64,000 nucleotides of DNA from Anniella stebbinsi (lineage: Eukaryota > Chordata > Lepidosauria > Squamata > Anniellidae). The notes under the pieces are model-generated. The model ran no database searches. It was not told where the DNA came from and was given only the letters and a program-made list of their open reading frames with translations. The stretch spans positions 202,596,017 through 202,660,016 of the forward strand of contig JARDYH010000004.1 of the NCBI GenBank assembly GCA_029215795.1, read 5' to 3'. Shown in pieces: positions 22,201 to 37,200 of this stretch (position 1 is its first letter; every line of letters begins with the position of its first letter). The position numbers and the translations under genes were made by a program.

Positions 22201-25200
22201 TCTTATTTTTGTCCTCTTCCCCTCTATCCCATATTGCTAGTAGAGCGAGCTTCGGGTTTAATTCCACTTTACTTCCAATTATTTCACTTATTTCTTTAAA
22301 TACCCTTTTCCAAAATTTTTGTACATATTCACAGCTCCACCACATATGGTAATAAGTTCCAACCTCCTGGCATCCCCTCCAACAATTTTTAGATATTTTT
22401 TTGTCTATCTGGTGAAATCTAACCGGTGTTAGATACCATCTCCACAATACCTTATAAAAATTCTCCTTAATTCTGATCGATAACAATTTTAACATTCTTG
22501 CATTCCACAACCTCTCCCAGTTATATTCCTTAATTTCTCCATTTACATCCTCTTCCCAAACCTTTTTTATTGCTTTAAGTGAATTTTGAAATTCCTCCTC
22601 TATCAATAATTTATATATCTCACTAGTCAGCCCTTTCTTAATTTTCTTTTCTTCTTTCCTACCTTTTGACTCTATTAATTCTTCAAATCTTGTATTATTT
22701 CTACACTTTTTATTTTTCAGTTTCCATTCCTGAGTCCATTTCCCTAATTGTATACATTTAAACCATGCTAATTTTTGACCTATCAATAGCTCTTTAATTT
22801 GCTCATTATCCTTCAAATTTTCCATCCACTTCCTTAACTTGATTATTTCCTTATCTTTCAATCTCGCTTCAATCTCCACTTTTAACACTCTTGGAAAATT
22901 CTCCACTACTACCACTGGGGCAAGTGGTGAATCTCCTGGTATCAACTTCCCCTTAAATTTCTCCCAGATCTCCACTATATTTACCAACAAAGGGTTGTCC
23001 AGTCCCTTTAATTCTCTCTTTTGAATTTTTTTTAAAAAAATATTTTTCAATTTATAATCTATTTCCCCAGTTTGCGTCTCCAACCACTCCAAATCTTCCT
23101 CCCCTAGAATACAGCTGATAACATATCTTAACTGATTAGCTATATAATAATACTTAATATTTGGAAGTCCTAAACCTCCCTTCTTTTGAGCCTTATACCA
23201 TAACCCTTTATTAATCCTAGCTTTCTTATCCCCATTACAATATGCGTTAATTATATTTTGCCAACTTTTCAACTCTACTTCTGATATTTTAATTGGTAAC
23301 ATTCTAAACAAAAAATTAATCTTAGGTAAAATCTTCATTTTAATAATTGCTATTCTACCAAACCAAGAATGTTTTAATTTCTTATATACTTCTAATTTCT
23401 CCCCTACTTGTTTTTTTAAAGCTACCAAATTAAGTTCCTCTAGCCTATCTAAATCTCTATCAATATTAATACCTAAATAACGTACTATATTTTTAAGTCT
23501 AAGACCCAACTTAACCTTACCTTCTTCCAGCTCTTCCTTATTATAATTAAATAACATCATTTCTGACTTCCCCCAATTTACTTTTAATCCCGTAATTTCT
23601 CCAAATTCTCTTAAATGTTTCTTAATCACCTCTGCACTCCCTAGGGGATCTTCTACTGTCAATAAAGTATCGTCCGCAAACATATTCATTTTAATCTTCT
23701 CCTTTCTTCCTATCCCCTTCACTCTTTCATCTTCCCTTATTACATTTGCCAAAATTTCTATTACTATTGCAAATAAGATCGGTGAAAGAGGACATCCCTG
23801 CCTAGTTCCTCGGGCTAGTGTAATCTGTTGTGTTAACCCATCATTAACCATTATTTCCGCTTTATTATTTTTATACAACTTATCCATCACTCCCATAAAT
23901 TTATCTCCAAACCCAAATGTTTTTAATATTGTTTTGAGTGCTGGCCATTCCACACAATCAAAGGCTTTGAATATATCCAATGCTAGCAAGCCTGCTTTTA
24001 AATTCCTTTTTTTTATAATACTAATTATATTTAGTACTCTTCCCATTAAATTAGACATTTGCCTACCCGGTATAAATCCACACTGATCTTTTTTAATATA
24101 TTTACAAATAAATGTGGCCATTCTTTTTGCCATTATTGCTGTAAAAATCTTTGAATCTTGATTTATTAAGGAAATTGGTCTGTATGATGCGGGATCCGTT
24201 AAGTCCTTACCTGGTTTCGGAATTAATATAATCAGGGAATGATCCCATGATGGCGGAGTCTTCCCCCCTTCTATTATAGTATTAAATAATTTCTTTAATC
24301 TTGGTACTAAAATTTCTTTAAAAAGCTTATAATACTCCGACCCCAAACCATCCATCCCCAGTGATTTTCCGCCTTTCAGTTTATCAATAACTCCCTCTAT
24401 CTATTTTTCAGTAACTAAACCTTCCATATAATCCCTATCCTGCTTCTGCAATTTTATTTTCCAATTCCTGTCTACATATTCCAATACCTTATCTTGCGGT
24501 CCCGATCCTGATGTATATAATTCACTATAAAAATCCTTAAATATATTTAATTTATCTTTCATTAAATTACAACTATTCCCTGACTTATCCTTTATTGTCC
24601 CTATCATATTCTTAGCCTTTTCCAACTGTGTGGATCTGGCCAGCATCTTTGAATTCCTATTGCTATATTCAAAAAAATCTCTTTTTAAATACAACAAATT
24701 TTTTTGAACTTGTTCTAATTCTTCTTTCTCTAATTCCTTTTTCTTAGCTTGAATTTGGGCAATTAGGCGTTTATCTTTTGTCTCCTTTAACTTATCTTCC
24801 AAACTCCTTACCTCCTCTTCAATCTTTTTATTTTGAGCTTCCTGTTGTTTTTTTAATGTACATCTTTCCCTAATACAAATCCCTCTTACTACAGCTTTCA
24901 TTGTATCCCATAATATGTCCTGCCGGTTATTCTCTTTTTCATTAATCTCCCACATTTCCTGCAGTTCTTTCTTTATTTTCTCCATTATATATTTTTTATT
25001 CAACAACCTTACATCCAGTCTCCATCTCTTCGCTTGTCTATAGTCTTTCTTGGTTTCCATGTCCATTGTCATTAACGCGTGGTCAGTAACCTTGATAACT
25101 CCAATATCACAATCTATGATTTTGGGTAACATATTTTTTGATACGAAAATGTAGTCTATCCTTGAATAACTCTTAAATCTCTGTGAGTAGAAGGTATATT

Positions 25201-28200
25201 TCCTTTCTTCCCCTCTTAAAACTCTCCACACATCCATTAATTCTTTCCCTTCCATTAATTTGCTTAACTCTGTCTTCCCCACCCTCTTAGTATCTTTTAA
25301 TATGCTATCCCTATCTTTCCCTATATCTAGTACCATATTAAAGTCGCCTGCCATCATAATGTGCTTTTTACCCACTTCTCCCAACACGTTAAATACTTCA
25401 TCAATAAAATCCATTTGTTTCCCATTTGGAGCATAAACATTCACTAATACATATTCCTCTTCTCCCAACTTGCAGAACATAATAAGAAACCTTCCATTTT
25501 TATCTTTCTTTACACTTTGAATAGTTATACCACATGTCTTTGAAATTATTATTGCCACCCCTCTCGATTTCGAAGTTCCATATGCCTTCTCGTAAACGCC
25601 CACCTCCCTCATTCGAAGCTCATTAACTCCATCTTTGGCCTGATGAGTTTCCTGCAAAAAAATTACATCTATTTTTTTGTTCTTTAATAACATTTCAATC
25701 CTCTTTCTTTTAATTACCGTTCCTAGCCCTTTAACATTCAATGTTGCCAATCTAAGTTTATTTTCCATCTCTCTCTTTCACACAAGTCTTTAAGTCGGTC
25801 TCCCTCTGTGTAACACATTCCCCCCCTCCCTAACCCTCCCCCCCACATTCACCCCCAATTTCACCCCCCTCCTCACCAGCTTCCTGGGCATTGGTCCCAA
25901 TCTTCTTAGAACTCTTAGGGGGGGGGAACTTGGCCCAACATTCCGGAATAACGTCTACCCTCCCCTCCATATCTCTTCTTCTCCCTATCCCTCTTACAAT
26001 ATATATTAAAGTCTAGTCATTGCTCCCTCCTGCCGCGCCTTCGTCTTGCTTCTCTTCTCCAACCGGTGTGGCATCCATTATGCCCAGCTTCTCCAATAGC
26101 TCGATTCCTTGCTCACAAGATGTTATTCTTTGCTGCTTCCCGTTCCACTTAAATCTCAAGAAAACTGGGTATCCCCAATTATAGGAGATCGATTTCATCT
26201 TCAATGCCCCTGTACAGATTCTAACGCTCTTCCTCCACTGGACCGTCTGGGGGCATAAATCCTGGAAAACCTCAATTGGTGTTGCTTGAAGCGTTGGTTG
26301 ACCTTGACTTCTAACTGCTTGCATTAATTTTTCTTTTTTATAGTAATTAGCAAATTTCACAATAATATCTCTTGGGAACTCTCTTGTCTTTCCAAATCCC
26401 ACCCTATGGGCCCGCTCGATATCTTCCATTCTCCAATCTTCCTGTGGCACTAACTGTTTGACCCATGCCAAGATTAATTCTCTTATACTATTAAGGGTCT
26501 CCCCTTGCCGCTCCCCAAAAGACCTTATGCGTATATTTGCTCTCCGGTCCCTGTCTTCCATCGCTATAAGCCGTAAATCCTGTTGCGTTAGCTGTTCCTC
26601 TTGCTTCTTATATAAAACCTTTAGTTCTCCAGTTTCTTCCTGCAAAGCTCCAACCTCTTTCTCCACCTTTTGAAGGCCTGCCAAGAGTTGCTGTTGTGAA
26701 TCGGTGATCCTTTTCGCGAGTCTTTCTTCTTGCTTTAATAAAGCCTGCTCAATATTTCCATCTTGCTTTAATATAGCTAGATCCAGCATCTTTTGGATAT
26801 TCTGAATCAGCTCATCTGTTGGGTCAGCTTGCCTCCCTGTGGTTGTTTTAGGAATTGCACCTGGCTTAGTTCCAGTCTTAGCACTGGCATTTCCGGCATG
26901 ACTAGGGGATTGCTTCTTTGTCTTTTCAGAATCCTTATCCGACATTTTGTCAGTACGGACTAGCCTGTAGCTCCTATCGGACGGACGATCTCCCTTAGGT
27001 CGACTCCAAGAAGTTGTTTTCTTCTTGCTCATAAGTCGTCCACCATTCAAGCCTATCCGATAAGCACACAGCCACTTCTAGCCAGGGATCAAAGTCTCTT
27101 TCTCTTCCCCTCAATCACTCCCTCTGGCTTCTCCGTCTCCCGAACAGCCTTTTAATCACTTATAATCTTTTAATTGTTCTTTTAATTGCCAAGGCTGCCG
27201 AGTTTTAGTTTCGTTTCTCCTCGGGCAGACTTAGCCCCTCCTCCCAGCCAAACAGTTATACAGCCAACAATCTTTCAAAGCTTGAAAGCTTAAAAGCCTT
27301 CCAAAGCTTAAAAATCTCTTTTCTGAGTGTTAGCAGTCGTTCTGTTCTCTCTACAGTCTATTCAATCAGCCAGCAATCGTATATACGTCCTTTATTTACC
27401 TTCACCGTACTTCAAAGCTGTCGGTCCGTCACCTCCCTTCTGTCTTGCCGGTTATAAAGCCATAAATCTCCTTCCAGCTGCAGTCTCATTAGCAAGCTTT
27501 CCCCTCTCCATAGCAGACTTATATGTAACAGACCGCTCTTTTAGGATAGGGAATTTACAGTTAATTCACTGCTTCTTTCGGAGGATGAAGGATTTGCGAC
27601 CTACCCCATGTCCTGCTAGGCCACGCCCCAACTCCCAGCATTCCTGACCATTGGCTATGCTAACTGGGGATGATGAGAGCCAGTGTGGTGTAGTGACTAG
27701 AATGTTGGACTAGGAGTTGGGAGATCTGGGTTCTAGTCCTCACTTAACCATGGAAGCTCACTGGGTGACTTTGGGCCAGTCACAGACTCTCAGCCCAATC
27801 TACCTCATAAGGTTGTTGTTGTGAGGATAAAATGGAAAGGAGGATTATATATACTGCCTTGGGTTCCTTGGAGAAAAAAGGGTGAGATATAAATGTAATA
27901 AATAAATAAAGTCCCAAACATCTGGAGGGCAGATAGTCTCAAGGCTCAATTCGGCGACATGATAGTCAATGGTGGGGTAATAATCAACTTTACAGTTGCT
28001 CATCTAGGGGGTACTCCCCACACAACATGGTAATAAATAATCAACTGTAGTGTGGATTAGGATCAGCACTGAGTTGACTATGGCAGCATTTGGATAACAC
28101 GATTGTCAAAACAACTGACGATTGTTCCCCCCACACCAGTTGTTTATTGTGTCGTCTGAATTGAGCCAATGTTTTGACAATCTCTTTCCCCCATCCACCT

Positions 28201-31200
28201 TTCCAACATTTGCACTATTCATCGCAAACCTTCAGTGATACAAGCATAATGCAAGACTATGAACACACATATGCTACCCTGCTATTAAAAACGTACGTGT
28301 CATTTTTCCTCCAGTTTACAGTGCAGATAGCTCCGGTTGGATCTGGGGCATAGCTTGCCCAGCCCACAACAGGCATGGAGGACCAAAAAACTGCATTGAT
28401 CCAGGCAGCAAGAATCAGTACTGTATAGTTGAGAGTAGTCAGTCTACTTCCTATGGAAAAGGACAAGATGTGACCTCCATTTATTCTCTCTGATCGCTTT
28501 TAACATTCTGTTTTGAGGCATGCACAAAATACATTTTAATGATAATAAAATGTATATGCCTATAAACCAGAGGTGTTGACCTTCAGGCCCACGGGCCAAA
28601 TTTGGCCCACCAGGGGTCCCAATTGGTCCCTCTGGGATTCCACAGATGGCCAGGCCCACTCCCTTGGCCCCATTTCAAAAGTTTGAAATACTCTAAGGCT
28701 CAGTTACTGGCAGTAACAGCTTTAAACTATAATATGCTGATATTTTGGAATTTTAGCCACACCCCTTTTGTCCCTGGCTCCACCCCTTTTGTCTTTGGCT
28801 CCACCCACCACTGGAATGTGACCTCTGAGAACTTCTCCACAATAGAATTCAGTCATTGGGGCGACAAAAGGATTTGCATCCATGTTTTAACAGAATAAAT
28901 TAATGTCCTAAGGCTTAGTTACAGGCAGACAGAGCTTTAAGCTAGAACATGCTGGTATTTTGGCCCTGCCCATTTTTCCTTCATCCCCGCCCACCCATGG
29001 AATGTTGTCCCCAAGAGCTTCTCTGAAATGGAATCCAGTCCTTAGGCTGAACAAGGTTCAACACCTCTGATATAAATTCAAAATTATCGATCTAACATTA
29101 CACAACATGGAAAAGCCATTGTACACATTAAACTCCAAATTATAGCTCACCTTAATAAAAATTAATCAAATAAGACCATTTATCCCCCTGCCGCACAAAA
29201 TTTTAAATTAAAATCTAAAACTAGTTCACACACACAAAAGGAGAAATGTGGTGAAGAACATGGTTCCTAGAAACTTTATCCTAAGGCAGCCTTCTCCAAC
29301 CTGGTGTCCTCCAGATGTGTTTTAGTACAACTCCCAGCATCCCCGGCCAGCCTGCTGGTTAGTCATAATGACAGTTTGCATCCAATACATCTGGAGGACA
29401 CCAAATTGGAGAAGGCTTCTCAAAGTCACAATGTTACCAATACACTCTTATTTATTTTCATTTATACCCTGACTTTCTTGCATGATGGAACTCAAGGCAA
29501 CATACGTAGGACTTTTAGATAGTCTTCCAGACACAGACCAGACCTGGATGTGCTAAGCTTCAGCACCAGGTGCCTTGGTGAAGTATTAAAATGGTGCTTG
29601 CCCACAAAACCATTATTTGGTTTTGCCCTTCCCAAATTATTCTATCTTGCTATGTTACATTTGGATCTCTTACACACACACACACACACTATCACCACCA
29701 CCACCACCACCATGCAACCCAGCCACTGAGATCTTTGGCCTGCATTCTTTATATTATGGGTTCCCCAATTTTTTTAGACCTATGGGCACATTCGGGAATT
29801 GAAGAAACTGCTGTGGGCAGCACTGCAAAATGGCTTCCCTGGAGGATGTGGCTAGTCACACAATGGTTGCGGTGGTGGCCTGGCTAGGCAAGAGATGGGT
29901 GGTGGGTAGAGAAGGAGCGAGGCTACAGGCTGAGAGGGAGGAGGAAATGGAAACAGTTGTTTCCTGGTCCAACCAATCTTCTTCTGTCCACACAGACCTT
30001 TCCTCTTTGCTCGCTCACTCTCCACTACCAGCTTCTAGCCTCACTATTTTTCTCCAGCAACACCTGTCCTTGCTATTTCTCTCCATTCCCCATCCCTAGC
30101 CTTCTTCTTTCTTTCCTTTCCTAGCCCATAGCCTTCTTTCCTAGCATGCTTCTTTATCTCCCACACACCCGTTAGCTTGCTGTTTTTCTCCATTCCCAGC
30201 TTCTAGACTGTTATTTCTCTCCTGCCCATCTCTTTATGCTCTTTTCTCCCTTCTCCCCTGTTGCTTGGCTTTCTCTTCCGGTCCGCTGAAGAGCTGAGCA
30301 GCGTCAGGTTCAGGAACGGGAAGGAGAACCTGGTGCCCCAGCGCTTTTCAATTTTTTGTTAATTGAAAGAGAGTGAAGAGTTATGTGGATGCTATTGGAG
30401 GTGCCTGTATCTATAGGCTGACCATATGAAAAGGAGGACAGGGCTCCTGTAACTTTAACAGTTTCATAGAAAATGGAACTTCAGCAGGTGTCATTTGTAT
30501 ATATGCAGAACCTGGTGAAATTTCCTCATCATCACAAAGTTAAAGCTGCAGAACCCCTGCCCTCGTTTGTACATGGTCAAGAGGATATAGCTCCTGCAGC
30601 TTTAACTGTTGTGATGAAGAGGGAATTTCACCAGGTTCTGTACGCATATGAACGACACCTGCTGAAATTCCCTGTCCTTTGCAACTGTTAAAGATACAGG
30701 AGCCCTGTCCTCCTTTTCATATGGTCACCCTATGTATGTATCATGGCGCTCATGGGAACCGCATTAGTAACCTCTGTTTTACGTCCTTCTACCTCACTCC
30801 TCCGATCTGGTACACCATCTGCAGAGTCTTTATCCTCTCCTCTGACATCTGCCCAGCTTAAAAAATGACTTCATTAGCTTCCCTAAGAAATAAATTCCGC
30901 TAAGTAGCCCTCCTAAGTACGAAAACAAAATGAACTCATGATAGTTTAATTCTGCGCCTTTTGTTTGCCTTACTAGTCCCACTGAGCACAAGGAATAAGC
31001 AACACAAGCTATAACCTGTTTGCTAAAATAAAATAAACTCATGATAGTCTATGGGCAAAAAATCAGTTATATGGAATACTCAGTCATGAGTTTACTCAAG
31101 AAAAAATAACGAGAACTTAGGTGGGAGAGGAAGAGGCGGGTAAAAATAAATATTATTGTTATTATTATTATTATCATCATCATCATTATTATTATAACTT

Positions 31201-34200
31201 GGATTGTATAGATGTAAAACAATAGATTTCTATGCCAGAAAATTGAATACCATACCTATATGGGGCTTGCAGATTGTCAGGTAACGATCAATTGCAACAA
31301 CAGTAAGCAAACCAATACTTGCCATTCCAAAGAAGATATTTAAAGCAGCATAGATCTGAAAGGCGATAAATTATATCATTTTAAAGTAATAATATTTGTT
31401 TTCAAAGGTTTGGAATCCTGCTCTTTTTTACTGTTAGCAAACATTATTGTGTATTGTACCCAGCTGTATATCGCAAAAGCTATTTGTTTAATGCATTATG
31501 AACAATTCCTAGCTAGTCAAGAACACAACCATCAATGAGCTGATGAGATCTCAAGGAGGGGACAGTTGCCAAGGAGCCATTTATAAACATATTGATGAAA
31601 GGGGGCTTCTTAGGGTGGAATGGATTCAGGGTCCAGAGAAGGGGATTTGGAGTTGGGGGCCAGGGATCCAAGCCTAGCAATGCCCCCCCTGCTCACCCCT
31701 ACAGCTATGATCCCTCAGCCATCTTCTCCTCACTGGGATGTTGCTCCTCCTCCTGGATGGACAGCAGCAGCAACAGCAGCTCACTCAGAAATCCATGTCT
31801 AGCCACATGCCCACTAAACTGACTCAGCATCTCCTACTGAAACTGTAGCCCCAGCCTCCTGCCCAGCCACGCTTTCTGCCTTATACAGAGTCAGGCCATT
31901 GGTCCATCTAGCCCAGTATGTTCTGCTCTGTCTGGCAGCAGCTTTCCAGCAGTGGCCTGTCCTATTATCACCTGGTCCTTTTAACTAGAGATACTGGAGT
32001 TTGAACTTGAAAAATATGTACTCTCCCCCTGGACTGTGTCCCTTTCCCCATCAGATCCTCTGGCTACTTATTGCGCTTAATATTCCTCACACAGCTGAAG
32101 GCCATATACCATACCTGGTATAGCAAGGCAGTGCTAGGAGCAGAAGTCCTTTCTCCAGTGCTATCTACTCAAGGCCACCACCTAGTGGCAAGCCTGATTC
32201 GGTTTGTATCTTAACATGAAAGGCACTCTGTTCAAGTTTCCATAGGGGTAGCCGTGTTAGTCCAAGAGCCTCCTGCCGTCTGAAAGACTTAAGAGATCTA
32301 CTGTGGTGTAAGCTTTTGTGGACCAGAGTCCACTTCATCAGTGATTAACTTTTCAACTACACACTGCTTTCTGCAGTCCTGGTTCAAGTTCTTTAGTACT
32401 GAAGTGGAGATACAGCAAATAATACATAGTTTGGGTCAGCACGTGACTTGTAGGGATAAAGTGTACTGATACAGCACAGTCAAACTCTAATACCATGTCA
32501 GGCTATTGGTCCATCTAACACAGTCCTCCCCAACCTGGCGTCCTCCAGAACTTTTGGACCAACTCCTGTCAGCACCAGTCATCATGTCTGGTAGTTAAGA
32601 ATCATGGAAGTTGTAGTCCAAAACATCTGGAGGGCATGAGGTTGGGGAAGGCAGATGTAGCCCAATACCATTTACTCTGAGTGGAACAGCTTTCCCATCA
32701 CTTGGTCCCTGGTCCTCTGGACTGGAGATAACAGGACTTGAACTTGGCCAGATCTACACCAAGTAGGATATGACACTTTGAAAATGGTTTGAAAACTGTA
32801 TATGGAGCGTTTTAAAGCAGTGGTGTAGATCCTGCCATACTATATGCAAAGCACAATGATCCCTTCTTTCCAAACACTGAAAGACCATTTTCTCCCATAT
32901 GTACCTTCCCAAACCTTAAAAATCTTCTTCAGAAGCCCTGCTCTGAGTGCCCCTATCAAATGAAGTGAGGTAACTATCAGGTAGAGGGACTTTTTGGTAG
33001 TAACACTCTAGTTAAGGAATAACCTTTCTAGAGAGGTTAACACGCACCATCTTTTTGGTTCCAGGTGAAGAGCTTTTTATTCACCCAGTCATTTTAGACT
33101 ACGCTTCTCAGCTTAGTAATTTAATTGTGTTTAAGTTTTAATCGTTTTCACTGTTTTATATTGTATTTGAATGTTGTATTTGTTTTGTTAGCCACCCAGA
33201 GAACTGGTGTTATGGGGAACTACATAAATATAGTAATTAATATATAAATAAATAATAAAAAACGCATCAGAAAATGCCCATGTGTCAAAGAAGCAACCCA
33301 TTCATTACTGATTATTATGAGTTGCCCATGTTTGATTTCAGTTATGAAGCAGAGGAAGGAGTTAATTACAGGTCAATGTCATTTTTAATCAAGTCAGAAT
33401 TACTCATCATAGTCCTACTGCTCATTAGTGCATTAGACAGTTATATAGTCTCCAGCATTCTGTACTTTCTCCTATACACACACACACACACACACACACA
33501 CTTACTGAATTCCATTTAGTTATATATGAATATTAAATTTCTTCTAAATTTTATTTTAATGGAAACAGTTTTATCCAATAAGATTTTAAGTTACAGGAAG
33601 TCATAGATAGCTTTTTATGCCCATGCAACAGTGGGGGTTCTTCATGTGGTCTGCTCTGCGAAGTGAAATGTGTCAATTTCTCTTTGGAATTCGTTAACAT
33701 GGACCTAATGCTGAAGCCCTGATCATTAGAGCTCCCACTTTACCTGTGAAGCCAGTGGAACTCTAATGAGAGGAGACACAAAACTTATTGGGTTGGATAC
33801 AAATTACATGAGATTTATATCTGAATAAAAATGAACAATCCAAATCCCACCCAATGTTAAGTTTTGCTCCGTGGTCTCATCATTATATACATCTAGAAGT
33901 ATTGAACATCAAATTCTGTATTGAACATCAAATTCTGCTGCAGGCTATATTAAGTGTCAGATAAGAAACGGAAGGAAAGAAGGCATGGGGCTTCCTGTTT
34001 ACTTCTTCAAGTATTCAGGCCCTTCTTCAGATTGGCTACTGTCTTGGTTGTGGTGGATAGACTTTCCTCTATCACTAAGTTATGCACTGGAGTCCTCATG
34101 TACATTTTATAGTGGCATGTGGAAGTCTTCTAGGGTGTCACCCAGGCCATTGATGTAACATATGAAGTGGCTCTCAGGACTGCATCAACGGGAGAGAATT

Positions 34201-37200
34201 CCTGCTATTGTCTATGTGCCAAAGGGAATGGGAGTAACTATTGGAAAAGTCTGAGTACAACTCACTTGCTATGTTCATTCACCTTCTGTACCCTCTAGTT
34301 TCAACAGGGCTAAACACAATATGCTTTGGCCTTTCAGTTCTACAGTCCAAGTACCTGGCATCCTGTGTAGCCAAATTTCCAGCTTCCGTGCAGATCAGAA
34401 GCCGCGGACATGGGGTAACCAATCCCGCTCACTCCGATGTCGGTAAAAGCCAGGTTAATAATAATTGCATTGGTCGCTGTTCGAAGCTCCTTATATTTAA
34501 CAAAGATGCCTAGTACAACTATGTTACTGAGAAGACTTACAACTCCTGTCAAAAGACCAAAAAGAAAAACTACACAATAAAAAGTATTGATAGTGGCATA
34601 TATTGGCTCAGAAAAATCACATTATTGATCTCAACTCTCCAATGGCCAATTTGAAGTCCCATACCATTTGCAAAGTGGTTTCTAATACACTGAACTCATC
34701 ATAATAAGTTTTTTCTTAACATTTCTACTAAACTTTAAGTGTTAAATTCAATAAAGAATGCATTTATATAAGCATTTTGATGTGAATCATGTTATCATAT
34801 ATGATATATTTGTCACAAATGTTTATACAAAGCTCTTTTTTTTGTTTTGAAAATGGATGTAATTGATAACCAGGTTTTCCTTCTCCCTGACAATGCCTTT
34901 AAAAATCCAGGGGAAAATTGCACAAATTATGCGCATTTTACAAAAATTGCACAAGTTATCCATATTTTAAAATACTGGGCCCCTTGGATTACTGCCATGC
35001 ATTCTATGTGAGGCTGCCTTTAAAAGTGTTTAGAACCCGCAGTTTGTCTTAAACACAATCAAAAGCAATCATGGCCCCTGTATCGTAGGATGAGCAGGAG
35101 CCATCTACCTTTGAACCCATAACAGAATCAAATAGTTGAACAACTGCATCACAGCAGCCCCATTTACAATGGTAAAAAAATATAAAAAATCAACAAAGCA
35201 TCACTAACGTAACACCTGTAATTTTGTCAGAGGAAAAGTTAAGATCTCAAAGAGAGAATTCTCTGCACTTCATCAGACTACAATGCCCTTGAGGAGGGGG
35301 GAGGGCATAAAACCAATTTAAGTTTGTAGTGTAGAATGTAGATAGAGCCTGTGTCTTTCTCCTTCCCCCTTCTCATAAGCCTCCTGCAAACTGTAAAGGT
35401 GTGTGTGTGAGTTTATACACTCCCAACTCCATACATTTATAAAATGTCTGTACACATGGCTCTCTCCATGCTATGAATATCTCTCTTAAAAAAGAAAAAA
35501 AGAAAATCCCATTATAGGTGAGAAAGGATTTAACAGCTGAAGCCCAACTTTGGGCAATATCCCTGAAGTTTGTGCATAAGTGAACTGGATCAGCAGTCCA
35601 CAAAAGTTTATGTTGTGATTTTTTTGGAAAAGTGGTATACAAATAAATAGGAGGGGGAAAATACTTCATAGGTAAATTGATGACCTTGAAAATTGACTTC
35701 ACAGGCAAGTATCAACATGTCAGAGAAAATATTAGGATTGTGGGTTGTAAGGTGGGTTTGGAGTCACCCTTGCTGCACTGTGCACTGCATTCAGATGACA
35801 TGCCAACCCTCACTGCAGCAGAGATACTTATGTAAATAATAGGGGTGTGCACGGACCCCCCGGATCGGATCGGGACCCGGATCGGGACCTCCAATTTTGT
35901 CCCGGACCGGTTCGGACAAAATCGGAGGCCCCCCGGACCGGATCGAGTCCGATCCCGACCCAAAAATCGTACATTTTTGGATCGGCCGCCATTTTTTTCC
36001 CCATAGACTTGCATTGCAATGCAAGTCTATGAGGAAAAAATGGCGGCGGGTGGGTAAGGGGGGGCCTAACTCCCTCCCCCCCCGGGGCCGTCCGCTGTGG
36101 ACGGCCCCGGCAGGTAAACCCCCTCCCCCGCGCTCCCTACCCCCCCTGGGGCCGCCTGCTTCCATCCGCTGGCGCCCGCGGGCGCCAGCGGATAGAAGCG
36201 GACGGCTCCGGGGGGGGGGGTAAGCCCCCTTCCCCGCCACTTACCTTCTCGGCACGTCCGGCGCCGGCGGCTACTACCAGCGGGCTCCGCGGCCTACTCT
36301 CAAGTAGCGCGCCGGGTGATGACATCACCCGGCGCGCCACCCTGGAGCAGGCCGCGGAGCCTGCTGGTAGTAGTAGGCGCCGGCGCCGGACGGGAGCCGC
36401 CGGGCCGGGCAGGTAAGGGCCCCCCTCCCCCCTCCGCGCGCCCCCTCCTCCCCTCCACGCACCCCCTCCTTACCTTTCCGGCCCGGCGGCTCCCGTCCGG
36501 CGCCGGCGCCTACTACTTCCAGCAGGCTCCGCGGCCTGCTCTAGAGTAGCGCGCCGGGTGATGACATCACCCGGCGCGCCATCCTAGAGCAGGCCGCGGA
36601 GCCTGCTGGGAGTAGTAGGCGCCGGCGCCGGACGGGAGCCGCCGGGCCGGAAAGGTAAGGGCCCCCCTCCCCCCTCCGCACGCCCCCTCCTCCCCTCCAC
36701 GCACCCCCTCCTTACCTTTCCGGCCCGGCGGCTCCCGTCCGGCGCCGGCGCCTACTACTTCCAGCAGGCTCCGCGGCCTGCTCTAGAGTAGCGCGCCGGG
36801 TGATGACATCACCCGGCGCGCCATCCTAGAGCAGGCCGCGGAGCCTGCTGGGAATAGTAGGCGCCGGCGCCGGACGGGAGCCGCCGGGCCGGAAAGGTAA
36901 GGGCCCCCCTCCCCCCTCCGCGCGCCCCCTCCTCCCCTCCACGCACCCCCTCCTTACCTTTCCGGCCCGGCGGCTCCCGTCCGGCGCCGGCGCCTACTAC
37001 TTCCAGCAGGCTCCGCGGCCTGCTCTAGAGTAGCGCGCCGGGTGATGACATCACCCGGCGCGCCATCCTAGAGCAGGCCGCGGAGCCTGCTGGGAATAGT
37101 AGGCGCCGGCGCCGGACGGGAGCCGCCGGGCCGGAAAGGTAAGGGCCCCCCTCCCCCCTCCGCGCGCCCCCTCCTCCCCTCCACGCACCCCCTCCTTACC

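Larger units (their letters stand above)
21817..27629 (-). mobile_element. Near full-length L1 LINE
   Basis: It is bounded by a perfect 16-bp target-site duplication, with a poly(A) tail (seen as T11 at 21816-21826) at the 3' end and about 580 bp of 5' UTR upstream of ORF1. It contains ORF1, an ORF2 endonuclease and reverse transcriptase. It lies in RRH intron 4 in the same orientation as the gene. Copies of this quality imply a fairly recent insertion. Confidence 0.95.

Noticed and set aside
35791..36549. Several long Pro/Gly/Arg-rich ORFs on both strands
   Set aside because: They lie inside the GC-rich hAT-type element and reflect base composition; no domain, splice pattern or start context supports them.
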